Shown: positions 34,122 to 46,466 of the stretch, piece after piece
Numbering within the stretch: position 1 is the first letter of the stretch
Layout of the letters: the number at the start of each line of letters is the position of its first letter
DNA from: Agrostemma githago
Lineage: Eukaryota; Streptophyta; Magnoliopsida; Caryophyllales; Caryophyllaceae
NCBI GenBank assembly: GCA_958450325.1
Contig: OY288253.1
Location: forward strand, 63,488,266 to 63,552,265
Direction: 5' to 3'
Length of the DNA: 64,000 nt
Translations under genes and position numbers: made by a program
Notes under the pieces: generated by a model
The model's database searches: none
What the model saw: the letters and a program-made list of their open reading frames with translations, nothing else
What the model was told of the DNA's origin: nothing

Positions 34122-35986
34122 AATTTACTCTTTTACCCCTTCCATAATTTTGATTAATGATATTAATCAATATTCTTAATTAATTTAATTAATATTTCCC
34201 GACTAAATTGAAATTACGGTTTTTGTACTTTTGAACGTTTTTTAGGCACGTGTCTCAACGTAACTGTTCTACCCTTCTATAATTGTGATTACTGAATTTA
34301 ATTAAGTTTCGGGATTAATGTAATTATTATTTTCCCGACTAATTTAGAATTACGGTTTTTGAACTTTTGAATGGTTTTTGAGACGTGTCTTAATGTGACC
34401 CGGGAGTATGTTTAGGAAATTTATATATAAACCCCTTTCTCCTCACAATTCACTTTCACTTCTTTCTCTCTCTTTAAAATAATTCCTTTAAAAAATCGCT
34501 TTTCAAATCTAAAACCGCCTCCACTCCCACTCCAAATCCGTAGTCAAGTAAGTAGATCTGTCTATTTTGTATTACTTTTTAGTTTTTATTTGATTATTTT
34601 AGGTTGATTAGTTTGATTATAATTCGTATTAGGTCGATAGTTTAGGTTCCCCGCAACTATTATATGCTTGAACAATCGATGTAATACCCGATTTGAGTAG
34701 TTATGGTATGCTATGTTTGATGTTGGTGTCGGTTTTTGTGATTTGTGGATCGAATATCGCGAAGAGGGGACGATTTTTGGGTTCGGGTTCGCTGAAAATA
34801 GGCGCGGACGTCCAAAAATGGCGTCTGGGAGGCCTCCTGGGCGCCCAAAAATGGCGTCTGGGAGGTCCCCTGGGCGCTCAAAAATGGCGTCTGGGAGGCC
34901 TCCTGGGCACCCAAAAATGGCGTCTGGGAGGTCTCCTGGGCGCCAATTTTGGGCGTTTCAGGGGCCTCTTGGGCGCCTATTTTGGACGACTGTGCCGATT
35001 TTCGTTTTTTTTTTTAAAAAAAAAACGTTACACGCTATGATCCGTCTCGGTTTTTTTACTTTATTTTTTGATAAATGTTATTGTGGGTCGGTATTTTTGT
35101 ATCTTTGATTAGTTAGGAGGGAGTTTTGTTTGTTATTGAATTGAATTGGGTTAGTTGATTATTAAATTGATATGAATTGAATTGTCAATGTTATTTTTCT
35201 AGTGGTTGATTATTGAATTGAATTGGGTTGTTATTGTCATTGAATTGAGTTTGTATACTTTGCTATGTGGGTTTTGGGTTTAATTTTTGTTGTTTACAAA
35301 AATTAAATTTTTGTAATCTTTGACAAATAGTGTAATTAAAAAAATATAGGTTCTTTAGGTAAAAGAAATCAATTCAGCTTAAAAAATAGGTACAAAAGTT
35401 CAATTTGGGTGAAAAACTTGTAGTCGTTATGTTTCGCTAAAATCGGTTACCCAATTGAGATAACGATTAGTACTAATTTTAAGGTTACTAGTGTTTACTA
35501 AAAAAATAACCTTCTTTTGAAGGCTAATTTTAGCTAAAAAACTAAGTAATCGACGACCCTCATCGAGATAACAAATCATAGGTAACATTACTTGAAAGAA
35601 ATTAGTTAAAAATTAGCTAAAAATGACTGTACTACGTATAAATTTAAATATTATTATTAACAACTAATATATTTTCCTTTGATCATCGTGTGAAATTAAA
35701 ATATTTTTGAAACTAGTAAATGTTATCATGAGTTGAAATTAATATCAAGTTAGCTGATATGGAAAATAGGTGACCAAATTATTTGAAAATAATTTTGTTG
35801 AGAAGAATATACGTTATCATTAATTTGATTTCAAATAAATTTTAAATATGAATCTGAACTCCTAATATCGGTTGTTCGAACACTGTTTCATTTACAAAAT
35901 TGTACGAGAACGTTAAATTAATTTCTTATTAACGTTAACAAGTGACATAGTTTTGTTTTATCACCGTGTCGAATTTATAAAAGTAG
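34122..35986 (+). promoter_or_regulatory. Left arm of the MULE: promoter and leader of the PMD gene
   Basis: TATA box TTATATATAA at 34421-34430, followed by a CT-rich leader (34465-34500). A strong splice-donor-like CAA/GTAAGT at about 34548 and the AG just before the ATG at 35987 suggest a leader intron of about 1.4 kb. That intron would contain the 33-bp repeats. This gene model is inference. No other coding signal. Confidence 0.45.
34812..34985. repeat. 33-bp tandem repeat in the left MULE arm
   Basis: Four units begin CAAAAATGGCGTCTGGGAGG at 34812, 34845, 34878 and 34911, followed by diverged units. An inverted version of the same motif lies at 41413-41620 in the right arm. The period is a multiple of three, which creates long chance ORFs. 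Confidence 0.88.
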
Positions 35987-38091
35987 ATGGCTGATAAGGG
36001 GAAGAGTAGTCGGGTCGACGGTAGGAGAGTCACTGCATCCACACGCGCTCGGGACAGGGCACGACCGCCACCTACCGGCCGACCAGAGCCATCGATTACC
36101 ACAGAGCCACCACAGATGGCTGATGCGTATGGGGTGGGGCGGGTCTTCCTCAGTGGGGGGAGACAGGAAATTCCTGTTCCATATTTCCGTATCACGAGCG
36201 GTACTCGTGATGGTTCTTCGGAGGGAACCGCGAGCGGTGGTGTCCCCGAGCCGTCCAGGTCGTTGCAGTCTGCCGACCTGGACATGGAGTTCGATGAGAC
36301 AGAGAGACAGCACGCTTTCGCGGACGACTTCTCGGAGCAGCACGCCGAGGAGCGGGAGCAGGAGACGGACACGGAGACGTCGCGGAAGGGTAAGGCCATT
36401 GTGTACAGGAAGGGGCCTGGAGGAACTTTTCCGGGGAGTGTAGGTACTTCGGGCTCGAGCGCTCCCCGGCGTCCACGGAGCGACACTTCGTGGCTTCTGC
36501 AAGGACCTAGTCCCAGAGGTCCCACCGATCCATCGGTGATCCCGAGCCTCGGGGGTCATGTTGCACGTCTGCTTTGGTCAGAGCCAGAGCACGAGCTCAC
36601 TCTGTTGAAGACCTACCACTGTCCTAGGATCGTGAGGGAGTTGGAATCGTTTGACAGATTTCAGGAGGTAGTGGATGTTGTTCGACTGACTGGCATGATG
36701 CACTTACGGGCGTGCATTCTACACCATTTGGACATACCGCTCCTTACAGCATTCGTCGAGCGGTGGCAGCCGGATACGAACACATTCCACATGCCGTTCG
36801 GGGAGATGACCATCATACTGCACGATGTCGCACGGATCTTAGGGCTCCCTATCCAGGGTGAGCCCTGCGTGGTTCGTAACGACACTGGGGGTCCGGCCGA
36901 TAGTATGGCTGTTGTAGGGAACTTCTTCGGGATGAACGATCCGTAGTTGAAGGCACCCGCGAGGGGAGGGGGCCCTCCCATTTACAGGAGCAGGGGGGTA
37001 CTAGCGAGGGCCGTGCATGAGAAGATGCGCACTGGGACCCAGGAGCACACTATTTAGGGTTACATGATCGCGTTGTTGGGGGAGTTTCTCTTCGTGGATA
37101 GGTCCAGGATCGTATTCGTCCGTCAGTCTTCCCACTGACGAACAGCTTGGACTCGATCGATCATTTTGCGTGGGGTGCTGGTACGTTGGCGTACCTGTAC
37201 AGGAGTTTAGGGATGGCTTCGAGGCAGGGGACTTACACTTTGGCCGGGTGTTTGACTCTGCTTCAGGTCTGGATCTATGAGTACTTCTCCGACTTTAGGC
37301 CGGGAGTAAAGATCCCGATTATGTCGACTTCTCCACGGGCGAGTGCGTGGGTAGGCGTCGGGAAACCAGCGTTGCATGAGAGCAAGCCGTTGGAGTACCG
37401 TCGTTCACTTGATGGACTGACAGCAGATCGGGTCTACTGGGAGCCTTTCGTGAGACACGCTCACACGTCGCATCTTACTACTTCCTTCTACGGGATACTG
37501 CGCTTCATGGACATTGTTGAGCCTTACCAGGGAGACCGGGTAATCAGATAGTTAGGCTACGTTCGAACGATACCCTGGTCGATGCCTACGCCGGTTAGGG
37601 TGCACCGACCAAGACAGGGGGGTGGGGTGTACCTTCTTGAGTTCGGTGCGGGTTACGAGGACCACCCTTGAGCGAGTTGCGAGGTTAGTCGCGTTGACCC
37701 GAGGAAGATCTCGCGGCCCTTGGACTACCCGGGGGAAGTGGCTCAGGATTACCACGCTTGGTACACGAGAGTCTCTCACCGGAGGATCATACCACCATCC
37801 GACGCCGATGTGCAGGAGCAGGCGAGACTCGCTGGGGGATCACAGCAGGTATTAAGTTTGTATTTTGGTGTTTAACAATATTTAATTGTATGTTTACTTA
37901 TATTAACCTCTGCCACCTTGTTTCAGGTCGCAATTTCGTTGATGGAGCGCTTTTCTGCGGCTCATCACTTTCTGGACGACCCGGAAGCCCGACATGTGTA
38001 TCTTGACGACTTGTTGATGTCATTCCAGCCCGTTCTCCCCCACCCGGGTGACCGCCCACCCCGATCTCAGGGGAAACGAGGTCGTCGTTGA
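35987..38091 (+). pseudogene. Plant mobile domain (PMD / MAIN-like) gene carried by the MULE
   Basis: The ATG at 35987 (MADKGKSSRVDG) opens a frame with a charged, low-complexity N-terminus. The conserved PMD follows near residues 200-320: RLTGMMHLRACILHHLDIPL, FVERWQPDTNTFHMPFGEMT and HDVARILGLPIQGEP. A TAG at 36944 (family context suggests Gln) and another near 37057 interrupt it, and a frameshift near 37100-37145 moves it to the frame starting at 37147. That frame has LAYLYRSLGMASRQ, LLQVWIYEYF and a WEPF motif typical of the domain's C-terminal half. A clear 78-bp intron (GT 37849, AG 37926) precedes the last exon, ending at 38091. PMD proteins occur both as host genes in silencing and meristem maintenance and as passengers of MULEs. 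Function here is unknown. Confidence 0.85.
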
Positions 38092-38465
38092 CTGATTTGG
38101 ATTTTATTTGTAATTTGTTTATGTCTGGAGTGTTAGGGATTTTATTTTTTATTTCGGATGATTTCGGTTAATTTGTAATATGTTTATGTTGACTACTCGT
38201 TTCTTTTTACATTTCGGATGATTTGGATGTTCGTTTGTTTGTTATTAGTGGTATTGGACTGTCGTTACGAGATTTGCAGTCGCCCCAACAACAGCAACAG
38301 CGCGCATGCTTACTAAAATTTACGAATGAATGCAATACTGGTCTAAAATATGAACATAATACAAATGCTGGTCTAATATTTATACTTACTAAAATTTACA
38401 AATGAATACAGTACTGGTCTAAAATATGAACATAATACAAATGTTGGTCTAATATTTATACTACA
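38092..38465. other. 3' intergenic region between the convergent MULE genes
   Basis: AT-rich, with a short near-duplicate pair (ATGAACATAATACAAATG at about 38350 and 38427). No gene seen. It should contain the poly(A) regions of both genes. Confidence 0.5.
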
Positions 38466-41127
38466 CTAGAGGGTGAAGGGGTTGTTCCTGCCACCTGAGT
38501 CGTTGGGATCAATCTGCGCACTCGGAAAGTACGCATTCCACTCCTCCACCCACCTGTCATGACGTTCTCGGTAAATGTCAGGATAATGTACCGTAGTACC
38601 GTCATGCGCGCGGTGCCAAATGCCATGTGTAGGAGGCATCGGGCAATCGTCTGACATTCTCAACCTCATCCAGTGACCTCCACCGCGTTCAACGTGCATT
38701 ATCCACATTACGCCGAACGGGACATGGTTACATGGCATGCCTCGCAATGGGTAGTAGGTAGTGCATTCGAGTCGTTCGGATACTCGACATATAACCCAGT
38801 TGTTTATTGTGGCAAAACCGAATAAATCGCAGTCTGCAAGATAATGCTCCTCGCCTACCGGGAGGGGGGTCGTCGTACCTACACGGATTATGGCGCCTTC
38901 TTGACCGTCGTCCTCTAAGACGTACACGTTGTCGTACATGGGGGACTGGATGTGCTCCCACAACGCCCTTCTCTGGCGAGTAAAACTGGACTGGTCACCG
39001 TATACTGCATGAGCCATGACACGGAATCCGCAGTGACCGTCCCCAATAACATCTATCTAGTTCACGAGGTACGGACACATGAAACCGACAAGTTTGCTGA
39101 TGTCCGGGAAGGGCCCCCCCATGTAGTTCACCTCCAGGGGCGTTCGGTAGCCCTTACCATGTGCCCGTGGTGGACTGACTAGCGGTCGGTGTGGGTGATT
39201 CGATCGATTGACTGCTCCCTGGCATTGACGCGTGCGTAATCCTGGCCGACTTACTCGGGGTGGCCCCTGTGTCGGTGGTGTCGTACCTCCTCCTCGCGTG
39301 TTCGACTCCGATAAACATCCTCCCTGTCCCCTTAGATTTTCTGGGGTTCGGATTCGGGGTATGATCAAGTAGACCAGATTCATCGGGACGTAATGTTGAA
39401 TTCAGCACATCAATGTAATGTCCCCACATACTCGGATCGCTCTTACGTATTTCCTCAATCAACCCGCCAAGCTGAAATCTATCGCTGACGGGCATAGCTT
39501 CCTCCCCGGCAAAGTCAAACGTCCTCCAAAACACATGAACGTTGGTCAACTGCACTACAGAATTCCGCGCCATCAACCCGGCAAGTTGACATGCGCAAGG
39601 CAAACCCTTGGACATCCTCAATACACCCCGACAGTCATAAAAAACCCGATCTCCCAACTCTTGCATCCTATTCAGTTCCCCGGTCAGCAGGTCCAACGCC
39701 TTACGACTTACCCGAAGTCTCAAGTTCTTCAAAATGGGTGGTAGAGTAGTTGATCGCTTACTGCGGGATGTCTCCAACTTCTTCCGCAGTTTCGACTGCT
39801 GACGACCAATTAGCCTGTCAATCCTATCGAACAACCGATCTAAGGACGCTGTTGACGTGCCAAAAGCCTTCTTCAAAGCCGCATGTGCAGATTCGACAAT
39901 GAATGTGGTGGTGTTGCCGAAGTGGAGGTATCGGTCAGTGTACGCGTGATTCCATTGGTTGAAATTACCCCAGGTGTTCTGAATGTAAATAGGAATTCCC
40001 GACAGCCTCCACTTCAACTTCATGTTGTTCCATTTTGTTTGGAGGTCCACCATACTTGTAGAATACAGGAGAGGGTACCACACTCCATGCATGAAGGTCA
40101 CTACTCGGTCTTTCTGACCATGAAAGAGTTCCAGGGCACGTTTTTCCACACAGTTAGATATGTGCCACGTGCAAAGCAGATTCTGGGTCAGCGGAGCCGG
40201 AAAGACCTTCGATACTGCCGCCGTCAACGCCTGAGCCTTATCCGTCACAATCACGTTCGGTGCCCCGTCCCCAATCAGCAGCTTCAACTTTTCAAGCACC
40301 CAAATATAGGACAACGTGTCCTCGTATCGAAGTAGGGCGTACGCTATCAGATAAGGTTTCCCAACGGGTGTCACCCCGGCCATCTCCACTAACTTCATAT
40401 CCTACGTGTTCGTCTTGAAGGTCGCATCCATAGTGACTACGTAAGGCCAAGTACGAAACAGTTTCACGGACTCGGGGTGAGCCGTGAATATACGTTCCAC
40501 GACAGTCGTAATCTCGTGCTCGAAGAAGAAGTGGACGTACAGAGCCCGGCGCGCTAGTACCATCATCTGCTCGATGGCATTACGACCTTCCCTTGCCTCC
40601 GCCCTCAACTTCCCCCCGATATTGTATATCGTCTCGATCGAGGGGCGTGCTTTCTCCGGATTTTTCTGATGAAGGCCCTCGTGTATTTGGGCTGGTGTCA
40701 AGTGGTCCCGAATACCGTTCCGAACAAACTCTTTCTCGGCCTCGTCAAGGGCGGCTAGACGTCTGTGCCCGTCAGCGTAAACCCGTAACGGGTGGTTGTG
40801 CCTGCCACATGGACCGATGGCTAAAATCCATCGTTCCCTGTCTAAGCTCTCGCACGCCTTCACCCAAAACTTACAACCGATCTTCTGAGAATTCTTGGTA
40901 CTTGCTCCCGGTTTTCCGTTAAGCTTGCATTTAAAGTAATTCTGGCCAAGACGGTCCGGGTTCACATTACTTTGCGTTTTGTTGCTCGCTTTCACCAAGG
41001 TGAACCCAAGAGCCGAAGCTATCTCACTAGCGTAGTTGAATGCCTCATTCGAACTACCGAACGTTGGCCCAAAAATAAAACAAACGCGATAGTCAATATC
41101 ATCGCCACCAAAGTCCTCCTGATACAC
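38466..41127 (-). pseudogene. MULE transposase with C-terminal OTU-like domain
   Basis: The N-terminal part has a FAR1-type zinc-binding region (CKFWVKAC, then GRHNHPL). The MULE catalytic domain begins at LFRTWPYVVTMDATFKTNT (first Asp) and is cut there by TAG at 40399-40401. It continues in the same frame with GDGAPNVIVTDKAQAL (second Asp) and the conserved CTWHISNCVEK. A SWIM-like GLPCAC follows near 39600. After a frameshift between about 39150 and 39380, and a TAG at 39057-39059, the C-terminal frame shows GDGHCGF (OTU catalytic Cys), later GGGHWMRLRM (probable catalytic His) and CPMPP. The upstream end at 41127 is not an ATG, so a 5' exon is expected. OTU-bearing MULE transposases are known in plants. 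The OTU is a deubiquitinase-type fold. Confidence 0.87.
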
Positions 41128-41864
41128 CGATAAAAAATTACAGGTTAGTTACACAATTTTATTTAATTTCATAATAATAATTATACGGATAATTATTTCA
41201 TAAATTCTAGTTAATTAAAATAATTCGTATACAAAATTTTAGTCATGAATTTGATAATAATAATTCTAATAATATTCATAATAATCCTAATCATATAAAC
41301 ATTTTGTATAATTTCATAATAATAATTATAAATAACGACACCTGAGTCACGATATAAAAAAAATGTCAAACAAAAATTTAAAAAACCCAAAAACAGACCT
41401 AGCCGCCAAAAAAAGGCGCCCAAGAGCCCCCCAGGTGCCATTTTTGGGCGCCCAAGAGACCCCCCAAACGTCATTTTTGGGCGCCCAGGAGACCTCCCAG
41501 ACGCCCAAAAATGGCGCCCAAGAGACCGTCCAGACGCCCAAAAATGGCGACCAGGAGACGCCCCAGACGCCATTTTTGGGCGCTCAGGAGATCCCCCAGA
41601 CGCCCAAAAATGGCGCCCAGAACCTTTTTCGCCCACCACAGCTCTATTTTATACTCGATTTCGATTTCAACATCGATTTCCACAAGAAATCGAGTACGTA
41701 AACAGCATGTTACACAACAAAATGCGATTTCTTACGCTAAACTAACATCGATTTCTCTAGAATTTCTTATGCTAAACTAACATTCCTCACAAATTTTAAT
41801 CAAAAATAAGAAAAACAAGGAAAGATAATATAAACATGAATGTACTAACCGCAGGTCGATCCGT
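41128..41864 (-). promoter_or_regulatory. 5' region of the transposase gene in the right MULE arm
   Basis: Acceptor-like TATCAG/GAGGAC at about 41114-41127 and donor-like CTGCG/GTTAGT at about 41843-41849 (minus strand) suggest an intron holding the inverted 33-bp-type repeats, mirroring the left arm. The first exon and promoter would lie beyond the LTR insertion. A TATA-like TTATATACTC is at about 48222-48231 on the minus strand. Confidence 0.4.
41413..41620. repeat. Right-arm repeat cluster, inverted relative to 34812-34985
   Basis: Units alternate GCGCCCAAAAATGGCG and its complement CGCCATTTTTGGGCGC with CAGGAGAC or AAGAGACC linkers. It is partly rearranged so that units occur in both orientations. 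Confidence 0.85.
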
Positions 41865-43732
41865 TGTAACACCCCTAATTTTTATAAATTAAATTTGTAT
41901 TCATATTTTTATTTTGTTTGCGATTTAACTCGTAATCCATTTTAATTCTACTCAGATTAATTTTTAATTTGAATTCCTAAAATCTTTATTTTAGCTCGAA
42001 TTTCTATTTCCAACTCGAAACTCGTTAAAACGTTTTATTATTTCTTTGAGAAATTATTTTATTGAACTTTCATTGAAAAATTATCATTTTGCTTTCGATA
42101 AATCAATTTAATTCATTTTCGTTGAAAACTATTTATTCGTCGAGAAACTCAATTTCCTTACAAACAATTATTTAAACTCGAGATTGACCCATTTGATTTT
42201 TCGAGTCAACTAATTATTTTTATCAACTTCGAACCTGACCCAAATATTTAATGTTACCACAAAATAATATTTTAGCCCATCTCGAAGTTTGGGTATAATT
42301 CTTTTCTTATGCGATTTTAACCCAATTTATTTGTAAGCCAGTTATTTATTTTTACTAATGATTTCGATCAAATCGTAAATTATTTTCCAACCCAAATCGA
42401 GTCCGTTACCTCGTCATACTAGATGAGTCACTAAAATATATTTTATTAATTTAAGCACCTGTTTTTATTTATCCTAATTCTTCTCAACTGCCTCTATCTC
42501 TAGCGGTTGTTGTTGTTACATTATCACTTATATTATTTTATGATCTACACTACTTAGCTAACCTTCTATTCCTATCCTATTCCTACTCTCCTACTCCTAC
42601 TCCAATTTTTGCTTCGTAAGATTAGCTTAGAAGTGAGTTTGTATGCAAACTCTCAACTTCCCATCTTATTTGTTTGTTTATGCTTCATAAAGGAAGCATA
42701 TGAACGTTCTTCTTCCTCTCTTTTTTTTCCAACCGTGTACCATCTCTAATCTACCTCACAAAATCATCCTTCGTTCTTGCTCGTTCTTGCTCTTAATTCA
42801 TCATCTTCCGTTCTAAACTCAGGGTAATTTAATTACTCTCAATCCGCGTCATTCTTAGTTTTTTTTAGAGTAACTTTTATATGGTCGTAACACCATATAT
42901 GTATACCGTTTTGTAGGCTATTTGGAAGATCCAGAGGCGGACGAGTATATTGTCGATTCAAATCTCGAAGACTAACAATGTAACACATGATGGCATGACT
43001 CGGTATTGCATGATATATATGTTGTAGTTGCTTATAGTATCGTTTTAAATCGAATTTTATAAATATGTTTACTATATTATTATGATGATATGTTTCAATC
43101 TTCTAAAAATTATTATAGGACCGAGACTAAAACGTATGAATAAGAATTAATTTCTTAATTTTTCGTGATTTTTAATATGAACTATCAAATTGAAAGTTTT
43201 ATTGTTTTTAGTAAAGTTACAGCATGTTTTCGAATCTGTTAATATTTTTGTACGATTTATTAATCATGTTTACAGATCTTATTTTCAAAACGTTTGAAAA
43301 GAGACTACTGTTTATTTTAAGTTTATTATACTTCTGTTAAATTTCGTAAATTAATTCTAAGTAGTTTCGTCACAACAAATCGTTTATGCAACTGTGACGG
43401 ATTAGTTCGCGAATCTGTCAGTTTATGTAAAACCTAATTTAAAATCTATGATAAATTTTGAATTTAATTTTGGTAATTTACGTACATTAACCTTAAAGAG
43501 TCTAGATAATGTTTCTAATTGGATTTGTTTTAAAATAAAATTTTAACACTTTCGCTTCTCGTCGTCCATAATTTTACTTAGCGTCGTCCGTATTTTACCC
43601 AATATACCCATTTTACCCTTACCTTGTTTAACCTTTTTTAACCACATTCTCTTTTAACTCATTCAAATAAAATTACATTCCAACATTCAACTCATCAACT
43701 TCCATCATATTTCAATTGCAATTGAACTACAA

Positions 43733-44424
43733 CTAGTATAGACCCCGTGCAATGCACGGTATTTATAATATATTTATCTTGTAGAATATTTCATTTAAAA
43801 TTTAAAATAAAAAATTTATTATTTTATTTTTACTATTTATCGACTGTATAATTTAGAAATTGGAAAATATTTTTTAAATTGCAAAACTAATCAAAATATT
43901 TGAGTAATGTCTTAAAATGTACGGAGTATTAAATAACGTGTAACTAATGAAAATATTGTTTATACTCCCTCCGTTTCATTGAAAGCTTTCACTTTTTCTT
44001 TTTCGTATTTCTTTGATAGTTTCCACCTTCTTTTTTGGTATAATTCTTCACTCTTATCTAGGTGGCCCACCTACTTTACACCCTCTCTACTTTTGAATAT
44101 TTATTATTATCCTTAAAAAAATGTGCCATTTTTTAGGTGGAAACTTTCATTGAAATAGAGGGAGTATTTTTTATATACTCGGTTTAAATCATCTCACATC
44201 TCGAGATACCCACTTCTCTCTTTAACATATCATAAAATACATAAATATTTATCAAAAATTGTATAATCATGTACTTTTTTTAATGGTTAGCATGCCGTGA
44301 TACGTTCTCTTTGTGTAAAAAAGCTATTCAGTTTTTCATTAGAGAATTAAAAAATAAATTAAAAATGGACTGTCTCAGGTGTAAGACTTATATTATGTAA
44401 TTTGTGAAACCTTTTTTATATAGA
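43733..44424 (-). mobile_element. Non-autonomous Helitron, both ends recognisable
   Basis: On the minus strand it starts TCTATATAAAAAAGG (44424 leftward) and ends with hairpin CCGTGCA-T-TGCACGG, then GGTCTATACTAG at 43733. Flanking bases are A (5') and T (3'), the Helitron AT target. 692 bp, no coding capacity, and it contains a Stowaway MITE. Confidence 0.78.
43965..44164. mobile_element. Stowaway-like MITE inside the Helitron
   Basis: CTCCCTCCGTTTCATTGAAAG at the left, its inverted repeat ending AATAGAGGGAG at the right, TA on each side. 200 bp. Confidence 0.85.
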
Positions 44425-44544
44425 TTTTAATAGTATATTTCGTATTTTGTAGTCTCCCCTACCAAAATAATCATTCTATATGACAATTATAATCCTCACA
44501 TTTGAATAAATGAGAAGATCTTAGTGGTATCGAGTGAGTATATA

Positions 44545-44871
44545 CTCCTTCCGTCCCGATGAATTGTTTGACTTTGCTTTTGGCACAAAGGAGAAAAAGT
44601 CCAATGATGAAGTGACATGTGAAGCCAAATTCATGAGGAGGTCAAATTACATATATATGTGTGTGTGTGTACACACACACATATACTCCCTCCGGTTTTA
44701 TATGTTTGTCCCATTTAGGTAATATATGTGAAGAGTATTATAATGAAAGGGGGCAATCATATAAAACCGGAGGGAGTATATATATATAAACATTCCTAAA
44801 ACAGAAAGGCAAAGAATTCATTGAGACGCCCCAATATGGAATAGACAAAGAATTCACTGAGATGGGGAGAG
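44545..44871. mobile_element. Stowaway-like MITE (outer) with a second MITE nested in it
   Basis: CTCCTTCCGTCCCGATGAAT at the left; the right end carries the inverted form ending GATGGGGAGAG. TA flanks. A 39-bp stretch with GGAATAGACAAAGAATTCA is duplicated near the right end. Confidence 0.75.
44686..44776. mobile_element. Stowaway-like MITE (inner)
   Basis: 91 bp, CTCCCTCCGGTTTTATATG and its inverted copy CATATAAAACCGGAGGGAG, flanked by TA. Next to a (GT)n/(AC)n patch at 44657-44682. Confidence 0.88.
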
Positions 44872-45990
44872 TATATCTTTGTAAAAGTTAAAGTAAATAG
44901 CTCATTTCAAAAATAAATTTTTTAGATAACTGATTTTTTTCTCAAGGTTAATGACATCATATCTTAAAATTTATCTAATTATTTTAATAAAAAGAAGTTT
45001 TTTTTTGTCAATTTCTTTAACATTAATGAAAATGAATAGTTTGTGAATTTATTAGTGAAATGTTCTTTTACTTCTCAATTTAAATTAGTGTATTTTTGAG
45101 GAAAATGTTAGCAACTGTTATTGTCTTAGAGTAGTATATAGAGAATTTTCGGTGAGTTTTTACTATGTATCAGGCTTTGTAAGAGCAATCGGAATATATA
45201 TTCAATTTTTATATAGTTACTAAATTTTATATCGATGTTAAGAATATGATTTTCGAATATGATCAGAAAGATATACAATAATAATCATAACTATTTTATA
45301 TTCTATGTAAAATATTGTACAGGATAGTGCAATCTCCTATTAACAAAAATAATGTAACTATTTGGTTAAAACAGAATATAATATGTTTATATTTTTTTTT
45401 TAAAAAAAAATTGATCATACATTCCATATTAAATATTTTATGTGATATCTTCCATGTAAAACATGTGATTTTCGTAATTAATGTAATCAATCAAATTTCC
45501 TTAATTACATACTTTCTGTGGTGTATAGCTTTATGTGTGATGTAGTGATATTTAAATCAAGAAGATGTTAGAGTGTAATTGAAGAGGAAAATGGTGATAG
45601 TGTGACACACATGAGGTCAAAGGTTCGATTCATGCCTAGCTCATTTGGTCTTTTTTTAATTTTTGTTGTGGATAGCTTTAGGCGGGAAAATATGTGAGTT
45701 GAGTTATTTGGTTAGTGGAAAGGGGGATTAAACCGCTTATGCTCAATCCAGCTCCAATTAATTCAATCTTGACATACTAATTTCGAGTTCAAGGTATCGT
45801 TTTTAATTTTTGTACATAAGTAGGTTTCAGTTTACTGTATGATTATCGACTTGAGACCAAAATTCGAGCAATTCAATATACTTACGGAAAATAGTAATAA
45901 ACAAACAAAAATACACATAAAACTGAATAAAAAACTCAGAGACTTGAGATATCTACGACTATCCCTAGGAACGGATTTAGAAATTCTAAA
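44872..45990. other. AT-rich gene-free stretch
   Basis: No gene seen. A tRNA-B-box-like GGTTCGATTC near 45620 with a downstream T run may be a SINE scrap. A T/A homopolymer palindrome lies at about 45392-45410. Confidence 0.4.
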
Positions 45991-46326
45991 ACTCAACCTG
46001 GGCTCAGTCTTAGCTGTTCTAAGACTGTCCCGAGGCCGAGACATAGAAGTTCTAAGACTCAACCTGGGCTCAGTCTTAGCTGTTCTAAGACTGTCCCCAG
46101 GCTGAGACATAGAAATTCTAAGACTCAACCTGGGCTCAGTCTTAGCTGTTCTAAGACCGTTCCGAGGCAGAGACATAGAGGTTCTAAGACTCAACCTGGA
46201 CTCAGTCTTAGCTGTTCTAAGACTGTCCCCAGACTGAGACATAGAAATTCTAAGACTCAACCTGGGCTCAGTCTTAGCTGTTCTAAGACTGTCCCCAGGC
46301 CGAGACATAAAATTTCTAAAACTCAA
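45991..46326. repeat. 66-bp minisatellite with an internal hairpin
   Basis: Units start at 45991, 46057, 46123, 46189, 46255 and 46321 (partial). Each contains CAGTCTTAG-CTGTT-CTAAGACTG, a perfect 9-bp inverted repeat. The period of 66 keeps a 22-residue repeat open on the minus strand (SLRTAKTEPRLSLR), which looks incidental. Confidence 0.93.
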
Positions 46327-46466
46327 CCCGGTCTCGTAATTTCGGTAGTTATTCCGGGTACGAGCTTTTACGATTAATACATGGGCCGAATTCTTTTGTC
46401 ACGTCTAATACGAAAAATAATAAAAATCATAATTGCGTTCACGATGACAAAAATAATGAGACTAAC

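Noticed and set aside
34693..35108. ORFs of 115 and 131 codons in the left MULE arm
   Set aside because: Open only because a 33-bp repeat keeps three frames free of stops. The predicted peptides are simple repeats.
45832..46326. 164-codon ORF on the minus strand
   Set aside because: Explained by the 66-bp minisatellite. No start context or splice evidence.
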